A stretch of 64,000 bases of DNA, taken from positions 1 through 64,000 of the forward strand of contig DAOTTX010000363.1 in NCBI GenBank assembly GCA_034437515.1, written 5' to 3'. Under the pieces are notes generated by a model. That model was not told where the DNA came from. It saw only the letters and a program-made list of their open reading frames with translations, and made no database searches. This stretch comes from DAOTTX01 sp034437515 (GTDB lineage: Bacteria > Chloroflexota > Anaerolineae > Aggregatilineales > Phototrophicaceae). Below, piece after piece: positions 17,234-25,025 of this stretch. Numbering within the stretch: the stretch's first letter is position 1; each line of letters starts with the position of its first letter. The position numbers and the translations under genes are program-made.

Positions 17234-17347
17234 GAAAAAGAACCCTAATGCAGCGGTAAGACTTCCTACGATTGCGATTCGATTGATAATTTTCTAATCC
17301 CCCTGTTTAGCAAATCGGAATACAATTTTGAGTGGTGACACATAACG

Positions 17348-17377
17348 AAGGATAGGTGGTTACTGCCACCTATCCTT
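17348..17377. terminator. Strong hairpin between binding-protein and permease genes
   Basis: A perfect 12-bp stem AAGGATAGGTGG/CCACCTATCCTT with a 6-base loop. In the direction of the operon it is preceded by an A-rich run and not followed by T residues, so it probably acts as a partial terminator or 3'-end barrier that keeps binding-protein mRNA more abundant than permease mRNA. In the plus direction it is followed by CTTGTTTTTT. Confidence 0.6.
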
Positions 17378-17451
17378 CTTGTTTTTTGGGGAAAAGCGGC
17401 ATTCGGGGTGTTTGGTTTGCTACCTGGATGCCGCCTCTAGGGTCTCTAGCT

Positions 17452-18399
17452 TTAGCCGTCGATGAACCCGTTTTCGATCAGGAAGTCACGTGCCACGTCT
17501 TCGGGAGCGAGGCCGTCAACATCCACCGCAGCGTTCAGGCTCTGCTGAGTGTCGTTATCCAGCGGCGCGAACACCGGGGTCAGGATCTCGATGATCTCAG
17601 GATTGGCGACAATGGCTTCTTCGCGGAACACCGGCGCGTTCGCGTAGATCGGCTGCGCGTTGTCCGGGTCTTGCAGCAGGATCATGTCATAAGCGACCAG
17701 TGAACCGGCGGTACCATAGGCCATGCCGATGTTCACACTATCGTCTTCGTTCAGTGTTTGCAGGGTCTGCGCGGGGATCGCACCGGCCTGTACGGCAAGT
17801 TGATCGTCGCTGAACTCGAACCCGTAGGTCACTTCAAAGGACTCGATACCATCAGGGCGGGTAGCGAACTCATCGTTCGTTGCGACCCGCACTTCGTTAC
17901 CGGCATTGACGTATTCCGCCAGGTCTGCGACTGTTTCTAGGCCGTTTTCTTCGGCGAAGTCACTCAACACGGCGAAGGCATAAACATTGTTCGCCGGGGA
18001 CGGTTGCAGCCAGACCAGGCCGTTTTGTGCCGCATCCAGTGCGTGTACGGTCACATAGCTGACGACGGGGTCAGTTGTGACGCCAGGTCCTGCTTCGTAG
18101 CCAAACTCTGCCGGGAAGTGCAACGTTAGCGCAGTACCCGTATATTCGGGGTAAACATCAATTTCGCCGGCGAGCAGCGCATCACGGTTGATGGACGTAC
18201 CACCGAGGTTGATGCGGTTCTCAACATCATACCCTTCAGCTTCCAGCGTCAGATAGATCATCCAAGCCAGAAGTTGGTTTTCGGTGAAGTCCTTAGAACC
18301 GATTACAATCGGCTCATCGTTGGGCTGTGCAATCGTGGCTGTGCCAAAAGCACCAAAGGCCATGAGGATTGCCATTGCCAGTAAAGTAAGTTTCTTCAT
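17452..18399 (-). CDS. Compatible-solute substrate-binding protein (OpuCC/ProX-type)
   Basis: 315 residues from the ATG at 18399, giving a Sec signal peptide (MKKLTLLAMAILMAFGAFG, probable cleavage after ATIA or close by). The mature part starts with IVIGSKDFTENQLLAWMIYL, the signature of the quaternary-amine binding family, and continues with NLGGTSINRDALLAGEIDVY and PEYTGTAL. ATGs at 18405 and 18408 are alternatives closer to GGAG. There is no lipobox Cys, so unlike many Gram-positive homologues it is not a lipoprotein. It is the first gene of the transporter operon and should capture betaine-, choline- or carnitine-like osmoprotectants for the downstream permeases. Confidence 0.9.
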   Translation of the reverse strand: MKKLTLLAMAILMAFGAFGTATIAQPNDEPIVIGSKDFTENQLLAWMIYLTLEAEGYDVENRINLGGTSINRDALLAGEIDVYPEYTGTALTLHFPAEFGYEAGPGVTTDPVVSYVTVHALDAAQNGLVWLQPSPANNVYAFAVLSDFAEENGLETVADLAEYVNAGNEVRVATNDEFATRPDGIESFEVTYGFEFSDDQLAVQAGAIPAQTLQTLNEDDSVNIGMAYGTAGSLVAYDMILLQDPDNAQPIYANAPVFREEAIVANPEIIEILTPVFAPLDNDTQQSLNAAVDVDGLAPEDVARDFLIENGFIDG

Positions 18400-18483
18400 G
18401 TGCATCATACTCCATATATTTGCGTCTAGATAAATGCCAAAATTCTTGTAACGCAATAAAAGATAGGCAAGCGTGCTTTGCTT

Positions 18484-18503
18484 GTGCAAAACGTGCTTTG
18501 CAC
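18484..18503. promoter_or_regulatory. Palindrome upstream of the solute transporter operon
   Basis: GTGCAAA and TTTGCAC are perfect complements around a 6-base centre. A direct repeat of CGTGCTTTGC (18472 and 18491) overlaps it. It lies about 85-105 bases before the binding-protein ATG, the usual place for an operator. The cognate regulator is unknown. Confidence 0.45.
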
Positions 18504-18724
18504 TATCTGGACACCCCGCGGACGGGGCAAAAGAAACTACGTTACGAAGCTACATTGACACCATGATAGTAACAAGACTTTGGGGATATTTGCAAACGAA
18601 AAGCTGATTTTATGGTTGTTTTTCATTTAATCTTACTAAAAAGATAAGTAAAAATTAACATAATATGAGTAAAAACCGTATATGGCATGAAAATCTTATA
18701 AAGTCAGATTAAAACCAAAAGGTA

Positions 18725-19636
18725 TTACAAGTCTTTGAGTGCTGGGTAGCGTTCAGTCAAAAACTGGATGAAAGCGCGGGTGACAGGTGGCAGCGGCATA
18801 CGTGGATCCCAGACGAGTTTCAGCGTTCGGGTGAGTGCTATTCCCTCGACCTTTAGTAATGAGAGGCGGGTTTCACGTTCCTCTTCACGGACGGCGTAGT
18901 CTGGCAAAATCGTGATGCAGGTGCCCATCGCCACAGCCTGTTTGATTGATTCCGGGCTGTCGAACTCCGCGGAGATGCGCGGTGTGATGCCGTGTGCCGC
19001 CAGCAGTGCGTCCATCCAGCGGCGGGTGTGGCTATCCGGTGAGCGCATCACAAACGGATGATCGTTGAGTGCGGCGACGGGGACGGTCTTTTGGTCGCCG
19101 AGCGGGTGCTGTTTGCCGACCACTAAATAGAGGTCGATCTGCGTCAGTGTACGACTATTCAGCGTAGAGGGCATGGAGCCGTGAAGCTCGCCCTCGATAA
19201 AGCCGATGTCGAGTTGATGGTCGAGCACACGTTCGATGATTTCTGAGGTCGTGCCGGTCTTGAGCGATACCGTTAACTGATTGTAAACCATGCGGAACTC
19301 ACGCATCCACTGTGGTACGAGGTAGACGCTAATCGTCGGGGTCGCGCCGATGATGGTCTGGCCTTCGACCAATTTTGAGACATCCGTCACCGCGCTCTCG
19401 GCCTCCGCCAATAGGTACAGAATTTGCTTGGTGTAATTGAAGAGTGTCTCGCCAGATGAGGTCAGCGTGACGCCGCGCCGCCCCCGTTTAAACAGCTTGG
19501 TTCCCAAAGCGGCCTCTAAATCCTGTATATGCTGGCTCACGGCGGATTGTGTCATGTAGAAGTGTTTGGCGGTCTCGGTGAAACTGCCATGCCGCACCAC
19601 ACCGGCGAAGATCTCTAGCTTTTGTAGGTTGAGCAT
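18725..19636 (-). CDS. LysR-family transcriptional regulator
   Basis: 303 residues with the N-terminal winged helix LQKLEIFAGVVRHGSFTETA...QSAVSQHIQDLEAALG (residues 4-46) and a C-terminal two-lobed effector domain. It is divergent from the rhodanese/persulfide dioxygenase/SulP genes, the classical LTTR arrangement, so it probably controls them in response to a sulfur compound; CysB- or CbbR-like relatives would fit. A perfect inverted repeat with 11-base spacing lies just upstream of its own ATG and could give autoregulation. On the other side it runs toward the solute transporter operon, but the 320-bp AT-rich gap argues against a common transcript. Confidence 0.92.
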   Translation of the reverse strand: MLNLQKLEIFAGVVRHGSFTETAKHFYMTQSAVSQHIQDLEAALGTKLFKRGRRGVTLTSSGETLFNYTKQILYLLAEAESAVTDVSKLVEGQTIIGATPTISVYLVPQWMREFRMVYNQLTVSLKTGTTSEIIERVLDHQLDIGFIEGELHGSMPSTLNSRTLTQIDLYLVVGKQHPLGDQKTVPVAALNDHPFVMRSPDSHTRRWMDALLAAHGITPRISAEFDSPESIKQAVAMGTCITILPDYAVREEERETRLSLLKVEGIALTRTLKLVWDPRMPLPPVTRAFIQFLTERYPALKDL

Positions 19637-19649
19637 CGTTATTCCGTTC

Positions 19650-19674
19650 GTTATACGTTGTTTCGTAGTATAAC
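19650..19674. promoter_or_regulatory. Predicted LysR box
   Basis: GTTATAC and GTATAAC form a perfect 7-bp inverted repeat with an 11-base spacer, which fits the T-N11-A consensus of LysR-type regulators. It begins 14 bases upstream of the lysR ATG, inside the divergent lysR-rhodanese intergenic region. Confidence 0.5.
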
Positions 19675-19817
19675 TGCTCCGCGTTGATATGCCTCCGATG
19701 ATTTGCCGTTAGCACACATAAGTGTAGGCTTATATCTGGTATTAGCCGATGCCTCTTATACACGACGAGAGAATGGCATAAACTATATGCAAGTTAGGTT
19801 CACAAGTAGAACGGATC

Positions 19818-20168
19818 ATGTCGATGAATTTTTTCAATCGTTCCAAATCAACAAGCCATAAAACACTTGATGCGGCGACATATCACAGCGATTATGTCAA
19901 TGGCAAGCAATCTCATATGCTGGTCGATGTGCGGACAGCGGGTGAATATGCGCGGGGTCATGTCCCCGGCGCGGTCAATATCCCATTGAGCGAAATCGCC
20001 GGGCGTACCGACGAACTCCCCGACGACCAGCCGATTGTGGTGGTCTGTGCCAGCGGCAACCGCAGTAAATCCGGTTGTGCGCAACTAACGAAAGCTGGCT
20101 TCAAGAACATATACAATTTCAACGGCGGCACCTCTGCGTGGAAATCCGCCGGTTTCTCACTCGAATAA
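19818..20168 (+). CDS. Single-domain rhodanese
   Basis: 116 residues, cytoplasmic, with one rhodanese domain. The persulfide-forming loop is CASGNRS (Cys near residue 77), preceded by LVDVRTAGEYARGHVPGAVN and followed by NFNGGTSAWKSAG, all standard. It would carry sulfane sulfur from a donor to the next enzyme. Two in-frame ATGs (19818, 19824) are possible. The persulfide dioxygenase-rhodanese gene follows after 21 bp, indicating one transcript. Confidence 0.9.
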   Translation: MSMNFFNRSKSTSHKTLDAATYHSDYVNGKQSHMLVDVRTAGEYARGHVPGAVNIPLSEIAGRTDELPDDQPIVVVCASGNRSKSGCAQLTKAGFKNIYNFNGGTSAWKSAGFSLE

Positions 20169-20189
20169 GCCTATAAAGGACAAAATATC

Positions 20190-21593
20190 ATGTTACTCAA
20201 GTATTTCTACGACAAAGCATTGGCACAAGCGAGTTATATGGTCGGTTGTGCGGCGACAGGTGAAGCCCTCATTGTAGACCCGGCACGCGACATCCAGCAG
20301 TATCTGGACGCTGCCGAGGCCGAAGGGTTGCGCATCGCCTTCGTGACCGAGACACACATCCACGCGGATTACGTCAGCGGCAGTCGTGAACTCGCCGCCG
20401 CGACCGGTGCGACGCTCTATCTCAGCGACGAGGGCGACGAAAACTGGAAGTACCAGTTTGTTGATGATGGCAACATCGTACTCGTCACCGATGGCGATAT
20501 GTTCATGGTTGGCAATATCAAGGTCGAGGTGATGCACACCCCCGGTCACACACCGGAGCACATCACTTTTCTGGTGACGGATACCGCCGGGGCAGATGCG
20601 CCGATTGGTGCGTTTACGGGCGACTTTGTTTTCGTCGGTGATGTCGGGCGGCCTGACCTGCTGGAAGAAGCGGCAGGTATGGACGGCACCAAAGAACCCG
20701 GCGCACGCGATATGTTCAAGAGCCTGCAACGCTTCGCCGAATTAGACGAGTATCTGCAAATCTGGCCTGCACATGGGGCGGGTAGTGCCTGTGGTAAGGC
20801 GTTGGGTGCCATCCCATCGACGACGCTGGGCTACGAGAAGCGGTTCAACCCGGCCTTCCAATATGATGACGAAGGTCAATTCGTCGAGTGGTTGCTCGAC
20901 GGTCAACCGGAAGCGCCGTATTACTTCGCGCAGATGAAAAAGGTTAACAAAGAAGGGCCTACTCTGCTGGAAAACCTCGATGAGCTGACCAAGCTCGACC
21001 GTGAGTCGCTCGATGCCGTGCTGGAGAGCGGCGCACTGGTCATCGACCTGCGGGCGAAGGAAGCCTACGCTGAAGCGCACGTCCCGCACACCATCAATAT
21101 TCCGATGAACAGCCAGGGGTACGTGAACTACGTCGGTTGGTTCGTGGACTACAACGAGCCGGTATATGTGATCGTGCCTGAAGGCGCGGACGCGCAAGAA
21201 ATCCTCACCACGCTGCGTTCCATCGGGGTGGATAACCTGTCGTGTTACTTCGCCGCCGAGGACGTGATCGACGAGAACACGGTCACGCTGCCGCAGATCA
21301 CCGCGCAGGAACTCAAGGAGCGCGTGCAATCCAACGGGTTGGTCATCGTCGATGTGCGCGGTAAATCCGAATACGAAGACATCCATATCAAAGGCGCGAC
21401 ACACATCCCGCTGGGGCATCTGCCGCGCCAGGCACACGACCAACTCCCGAAAGGGCAGACCCTGGTCACACACTGCGCCAGTGGCTACCGCTCGCAGGTC
21501 GCCGCGACGGTACTGCGCTGCCTGGGTTATGATGACGTGCTGCCGCTGAACGAGAGCGACGAGGTGTGGTCTGCGATTATGCCGACCGAATAA
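20190..21593 (+). CDS. Persulfide dioxygenase-rhodanese fusion (CstB/ETHE1-like)
   Basis: 467 residues. The N-terminal metallo-beta-lactamase domain (1-~245) has THIHADYVSG, MHTPGHTPEH and FTGDFVFVGDVGRPDLL, supplying the two His and one Asp that bind iron in ETHE1-type persulfide dioxygenases; the position after HxHxD is Tyr rather than His. Two rhodanese domains follow: residues ~270-365, which has no catalytic Cys (VIVPEG in its place), and ~370-467, with HCASGYRS and Cys429. It should oxidise glutathione- or other low-molecular persulfide to sulfite, with the rhodanese making or using thiosulfate. Its neighbours are two other rhodaneses and a SulP transporter. Domain calls are firm, substrate is inferred. 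Confidence 0.9.
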   Translation: MLLKYFYDKALAQASYMVGCAATGEALIVDPARDIQQYLDAAEAEGLRIAFVTETHIHADYVSGSRELAAATGATLYLSDEGDENWKYQFVDDGNIVLVTDGDMFMVGNIKVEVMHTPGHTPEHITFLVTDTAGADAPIGAFTGDFVFVGDVGRPDLLEEAAGMDGTKEPGARDMFKSLQRFAELDEYLQIWPAHGAGSACGKALGAIPSTTLGYEKRFNPAFQYDDEGQFVEWLLDGQPEAPYYFAQMKKVNKEGPTLLENLDELTKLDRESLDAVLESGALVIDLRAKEAYAEAHVPHTINIPMNSQGYVNYVGWFVDYNEPVYVIVPEGADAQEILTTLRSIGVDNLSCYFAAEDVIDENTVTLPQITAQELKERVQSNGLVIVDVRGKSEYEDIHIKGATHIPLGHLPRQAHDQLPKGQTLVTHCASGYRSQVAATVLRCLGYDDVLPLNESDEVWSAIMPTE

Positions 21594-21680
21594 CATCTAC
21601 ATACAGATACCAGATACGTGGGCATCACCGGTGTGATGTCCTTTCACCCAAAATGACGAGTAAGTAAGAAGGAGCCTGCG

Positions 21681-23432
21681 ATGGCAACACAATCCTATGG
21701 GTCAGCAAACTTCCATTTGCGTGACTACCTGCCTTTCCTTGATTGGCTGGTACATTACAAGCGTGAGCACCTGAGTGGCGATGTGATCGCCGGGGTGATC
21801 GTCGCTGTGATGCTCGTCCCGCAGGGGATGGCGTATGCGTTGCTGGCGGGGTTGCCACCACAGGTCGGGTTATATGCCAGCATCCTGCCGTTAGTCATCT
21901 ATGGGCTGCTGGGGACGAGCGGTGCGTTGGCGGTTGGCCCGGTGGCGATGGTGTCGCTGCTGGTCGCTAGTGGGATCGGCGCGCTAGAACCGGCATCAAC
22001 GGCGGAATACGTCCAACTGGCAATCACGCTGGCGTTTATGGTCGGTGTCATCCAGTTGGTGATGGGCTTATTCCGTGTGGGCTTTCTGGTCAATTTCCTG
22101 AGCCATCCGGTGCTTTCCGGGTTTACCAGTGCTGCCGCGCTGGTGATCGGCTTTAGCCAACTCAAGCACATCCTCGGTTTTGACATCCCGCGTACCGAGC
22201 ATTTCCATGAGATCATCGTCCACGCTGTCGAGCATATCGGGCAGACCAACGGAACTGCCTTGCTACTTAGCGTGGTCGGGATCGTGGTGTTGCTGTACTT
22301 CAAGCTGGGGCTGGGCGATCAATTGATACGGCTTGGTTTGCCGGAGTCAATCGCGGTGCCGTTGACCAAAGTCGGCCCACTGTTGATCGTGGTCGCCGGG
22401 ACGTTGGTTGTTGCGTTGTTCGGCCTCAACGAGAGCGCGGATATCGCCATTGTCGGTGATGTCCCCGCCGGGTTGCCGCCGTTTTCAACGCCGTTGGTTG
22501 ATCTTGAGAGTATCCAGGCGTTGCTGCACATCGCTTTGACGATTGGGGTGGTCGGCTATATGGAAAGTATCTCGGTGGCGAAGGCGCTCGCCAGCAAGCG
22601 CCGCCGCAAAGTGGATGCCAACCAGGAACTCATCGCGCTGGGCGCGGCGAACCTCGGTTCCACGTTCAGCGGTGGTTACCCGGTGACCGGTGGATTCAGC
22701 CGTTCAATGGTGAACTTCACCGCCGGGGCCAATACCGGCCTCGCGTCGATCATCACGGCGGGGTTGGTGTTGGTGACGGTCGTATTCCTGACACCGTTGT
22801 TCTACGCGCTGCCGAACGCTGTCCTCGCGGCGATTATCGTGGTTGCGGTGGCCTCCCTGGTGGATGTCGAAGCCTTCATCCATGCGTGGCGCTATGACAG
22901 GCTCGAGGCAATCTCGTTGCTGGTGACGTTCGTCGCCGTGCTGGAACTCGGTATCGAGATCGGCATCGTGATCGGTGTGGCGGTGTCGCTGGGCCTGTAT
23001 CTGTGGCGTACCAGCCGTCCGCATGTGGCGGTGCTGGGACGTATCGCTGATAGCGAAGAATACCGTAACGTGCTCCGTCACGAAACCCAAACCTACCCGA
23101 ACATCCTCGCACTACGCATTGATGAGAGCCTGTATTTCCCGAACGCGCAATACCTCGAAGATGTGGTGTTAGGCCATGCCGCCGATCACCCGCAAGTCGA
23201 GCATTTTGTGTTGGTTTGCAGCGCGGTGAACTTCATCGACACCAGTGCGTTAGACGTGCTCGAAGAACTTCATCATCATCTGGGTGACAGCGATATTGAC
23301 TTCTATATGGCGGAGGTCAAAGGACCGGTGATGGATCGCCTGCGTGATATTGGCTTCGTCCAGACGCTCGGTGAGGATCACTTTTTCTTCACCACACATG
23401 ATGCTTACGAAACACTCAAACCAGCGCGATAG
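21681..23432 (+). CDS. SulP-family anion transporter with STAS domain
   Basis: 583 residues. Residues ~25-430 contain 10-14 membrane helices with the SulP signature region LVPQGMAYALLAGLPPQVGL and SGGYPVTGGFSRSMVNFTAG; residues ~455-570 form a STAS domain (VNFIDTSALDVLEELHHHL). SulP members carry sulfate, bicarbonate (BicA) or other anions, usually with Na+ or H+. Flanking persulfide oxidation genes favour sulfate/sulfite export or uptake; the carbonic anhydrase downstream makes bicarbonate a real alternative. A good AAGGAG ribosome site precedes the ATG by 7 bases. Confidence 0.92.
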   Translation: MATQSYGSANFHLRDYLPFLDWLVHYKREHLSGDVIAGVIVAVMLVPQGMAYALLAGLPPQVGLYASILPLVIYGLLGTSGALAVGPVAMVSLLVASGIGALEPASTAEYVQLAITLAFMVGVIQLVMGLFRVGFLVNFLSHPVLSGFTSAAALVIGFSQLKHILGFDIPRTEHFHEIIVHAVEHIGQTNGTALLLSVVGIVVLLYFKLGLGDQLIRLGLPESIAVPLTKVGPLLIVVAGTLVVALFGLNESADIAIVGDVPAGLPPFSTPLVDLESIQALLHIALTIGVVGYMESISVAKALASKRRRKVDANQELIALGAANLGSTFSGGYPVTGGFSRSMVNFTAGANTGLASIITAGLVLVTVVFLTPLFYALPNAVLAAIIVVAVASLVDVEAFIHAWRYDRLEAISLLVTFVAVLELGIEIGIVIGVAVSLGLYLWRTSRPHVAVLGRIADSEEYRNVLRHETQTYPNILALRIDESLYFPNAQYLEDVVLGHAADHPQVEHFVLVCSAVNFIDTSALDVLEELHHHLGDSDIDFYMAEVKGPVMDRLRDIGFVQTLGEDHFFFTTHDAYETLKPAR

Positions 23433-23512
23433 CAAAGCGTAATAACTGCATCGCACACGGCTGGTTTTCTCTAGTTAAACGCTTAATTTAATCTAATAAG
23501 GAAAAGAAGACA

Positions 23513-24040
23513 ATGCAAACGATTGATGTACGTGACCTGAAAGACCTGCTCAGCCATGAAAGCGCCGCCGACACCCTCGTGATCGATGTGCGTACCCCGG
23601 TAGAATACCAAAGAGAGAAAATCGTCGGGGTGGTCAACATGCCACTGGACGACATCGAAAATTATGTGGACGATCTGCGGGAGTATAACCATGTCTATGT
23701 ACACTGTGCCAGCGGCAACCGCAGCACGCAGGCCTGCACCAAGCTGGATACGCTCGGCCTGGACAATATTGTCAACGTCTCCGGCGGTATCACTGCCTGG
23801 AAGGACGCCGGGTTCCACACGCGGGAAAACAAACGTGCCCCACTGCCTATCATGCAGCAAGTGCAGATCGCCGCTGGTAGTTTGGTCGTACTTGGGGTGC
23901 TGCTTTCTCTGTTAGTACATCCCGTGCTGCTCGGCATCTCTGCGTTTGTCGGTGCTGGTTTGATCTTCGCCGGTTGGAGTGGCATCTGCACGATGGGCTT
24001 GATCCTCGCTCGTATGCCCTGGAACCGCGTCACCTCATAA
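23513..24040 (+). CDS. YgaP-like membrane-anchored rhodanese (rhodanese + DUF2892)
   Basis: 175 residues. The rhodanese domain (1-~105) has VIDVRTPVEYQREKIVGVVN and the active loop HCASGNRS (Cys near 65). The C-terminal ~60 residues form two membrane helices and end in the DUF2892 signature AGWSGICTMGLILARMPWN. This is the architecture of E. coli YgaP, a membrane rhodanese that moves sulfane sulfur or thiocyanate-like anions. It lies 80 bp after the SulP gene on the same strand, so it may hand sulfur to or from the transporter. Confidence 0.9.
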   Translation: MQTIDVRDLKDLLSHESAADTLVIDVRTPVEYQREKIVGVVNMPLDDIENYVDDLREYNHVYVHCASGNRSTQACTKLDTLGLDNIVNVSGGITAWKDAGFHTRENKRAPLPIMQQVQIAAGSLVVLGVLLSLLVHPVLLGISAFVGAGLIFAGWSGICTMGLILARMPWNRVTS

Positions 24041-24111
24041 CTGATGCAAGATTGACGGTTCCACTACCCATCGAAATTGGTGGAAATGCGAGATTTCACT
24101 TAGCTTCTATC

Positions 24112-24153
24112 CTGCATCCCTCTCCGAGTTCAGTGTTCGGGCGGGGGATGCAG
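24112..24153 (+). terminator. Long hairpin after the YgaP-like gene
   Basis: CTGCATCCC and GGGATGCAG pair perfectly over 9 bp; inside, CCGA/TCGG adds 4 bp around a 9-base loop. No T-run follows. It lies 71 bases after the stop of the rhodanese gene, so it is probably a terminator or mRNA end, and shares the GGGATG core seen at other gene ends here. The rest of the 24041-24368 gap holds the carbonic anhydrase promoter and no gene. Confidence 0.5.
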
Positions 24154-24298
24154 TGTATCACCCTTGTGCATATCTTATGCGTGGATGATGCAGGAACCGC
24201 GCTGTTGTGCTGGCAACATTTCTCTCTGCGATACGATGACATTCATCATATTGTCGGTAGGTAATTTCGTCATAATCGTAAGGCGAATATCCGGTTTT

Positions 24299-24329
24299 TA
24301 CTGTATTGCGCATAGAAATACAGTATAAT
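24299..24329 (+). promoter_or_regulatory. Promoter with overlapping palindrome upstream of carbonic anhydrase
   Basis: TACTGTAT and ATACAGTA form a perfect 8-bp inverted repeat with an 11-base spacer (24299-24325). The right arm runs into a consensus -10 box TATAAT (24324-24329). No good -35 box is present at 17 bases, as in activator-dependent promoters. The T-N11-A geometry fits a LysR-type site, though the half-sites differ from those at the lysR promoter. Confidence 0.5.
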
Positions 24330-24368
24330 CTGAGTGTTAAATGAGCGAAGGACAAGGGGAAAATCTCA

Positions 24369-25025
24369 ATGGCAACAAAGCAATACGGTGACTGGGGCGA
24401 TGAATGTCCCCTCTGCGAAGAAGGCCGGATGCAGTCACCGATCAATATCGAGACAACCGAACATGAAGCCGTGCATGATGTCGAGTTCGATTACATCGCC
24501 GCGCCGCTAGACATCCTCAACAACGGGCAGACCATCAAAGTCTGCTGTGAGGGTGCGGGTTCGGTGACGTATCTAGGGCAGACTTATCCGCTCAAGCAAT
24601 TTCATTTTCACCATCCCGCCGAGCATACTATCGACGACGAATTCTACGAGATCGAACTGCACCTCGTCCACGAGGATGACACCGGGCATATTCTGGTCGT
24701 CGCGGTGATGATCGAGGTCGGTGAGAAACCGCACCAGACCTATGCGACACTATGGCGGCATCTGCCACGGCTGATTGACGAGGAATATCGCTTTTCCTCG
24801 TTACGAGTCAACCCGGCGGATCTGCTCCCGGTGGATATTCAACACTTCTACAACTACACCGGCTCACTGACGACGCCACCGTGTACGGAAAATGTCACCT
24901 GGTTGATCATGTCCGAACCGGTGCGGATGTCGCAGACACAGATAGACATTTTCGCCGAACTTTACACCGGCAACAACCGCCCGCTGCAAGCTCTCAACGG
25001 ACGCAAGGTCTATCAGCACGACTAA
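24369..25025 (+). CDS. Alpha-class carbonic anhydrase without signal peptide
   Basis: 218 residues. It interconverts CO2 and bicarbonate. The zinc ligands are visible as QFHFHHPAEH (two His) and ELHLVH (third His), and SLTTPPCTENVTW supplies the substrate pocket Thr. The start MATKQYGDWGDECPLCEEG leads straight into QSPINI, with no signal peptide or membrane helix, so the enzyme should be cytoplasmic; most bacterial alpha-class enzymes are periplasmic. Cysteines near the N-terminus (CPLC) and CC near residue 58 are extra. It is near but separated from the SulP module by 328 bp with its own promoter. The stop overlaps the convergent sulfotransferase stop by 4 bp. Confidence 0.93.
   Translation: MATKQYGDWGDECPLCEEGRMQSPINIETTEHEAVHDVEFDYIAAPLDILNNGQTIKVCCEGAGSVTYLGQTYPLKQFHFHHPAEHTIDDEFYEIELHLVHEDDTGHILVVAVMIEVGEKPHQTYATLWRHLPRLIDEEYRFSSLRVNPADLLPVDIQHFYNYTGSLTTPPCTENVTWLIMSEPVRMSQTQIDIFAELYTGNNRPLQALNGRKVYQHD

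Noticed and set aside
23974..24264. Plus-strand ORF after the YgaP-like gene
   Set aside because: Overlaps the rhodanese end, contains the hairpin and has no recognisable composition.
24299..24325. LexA box upstream of carbonic anhydrase
   Set aside because: The arms TACTGTAT/ATACAGTA look like LexA half-sites but are 7 bases too far apart for a LexA dimer.
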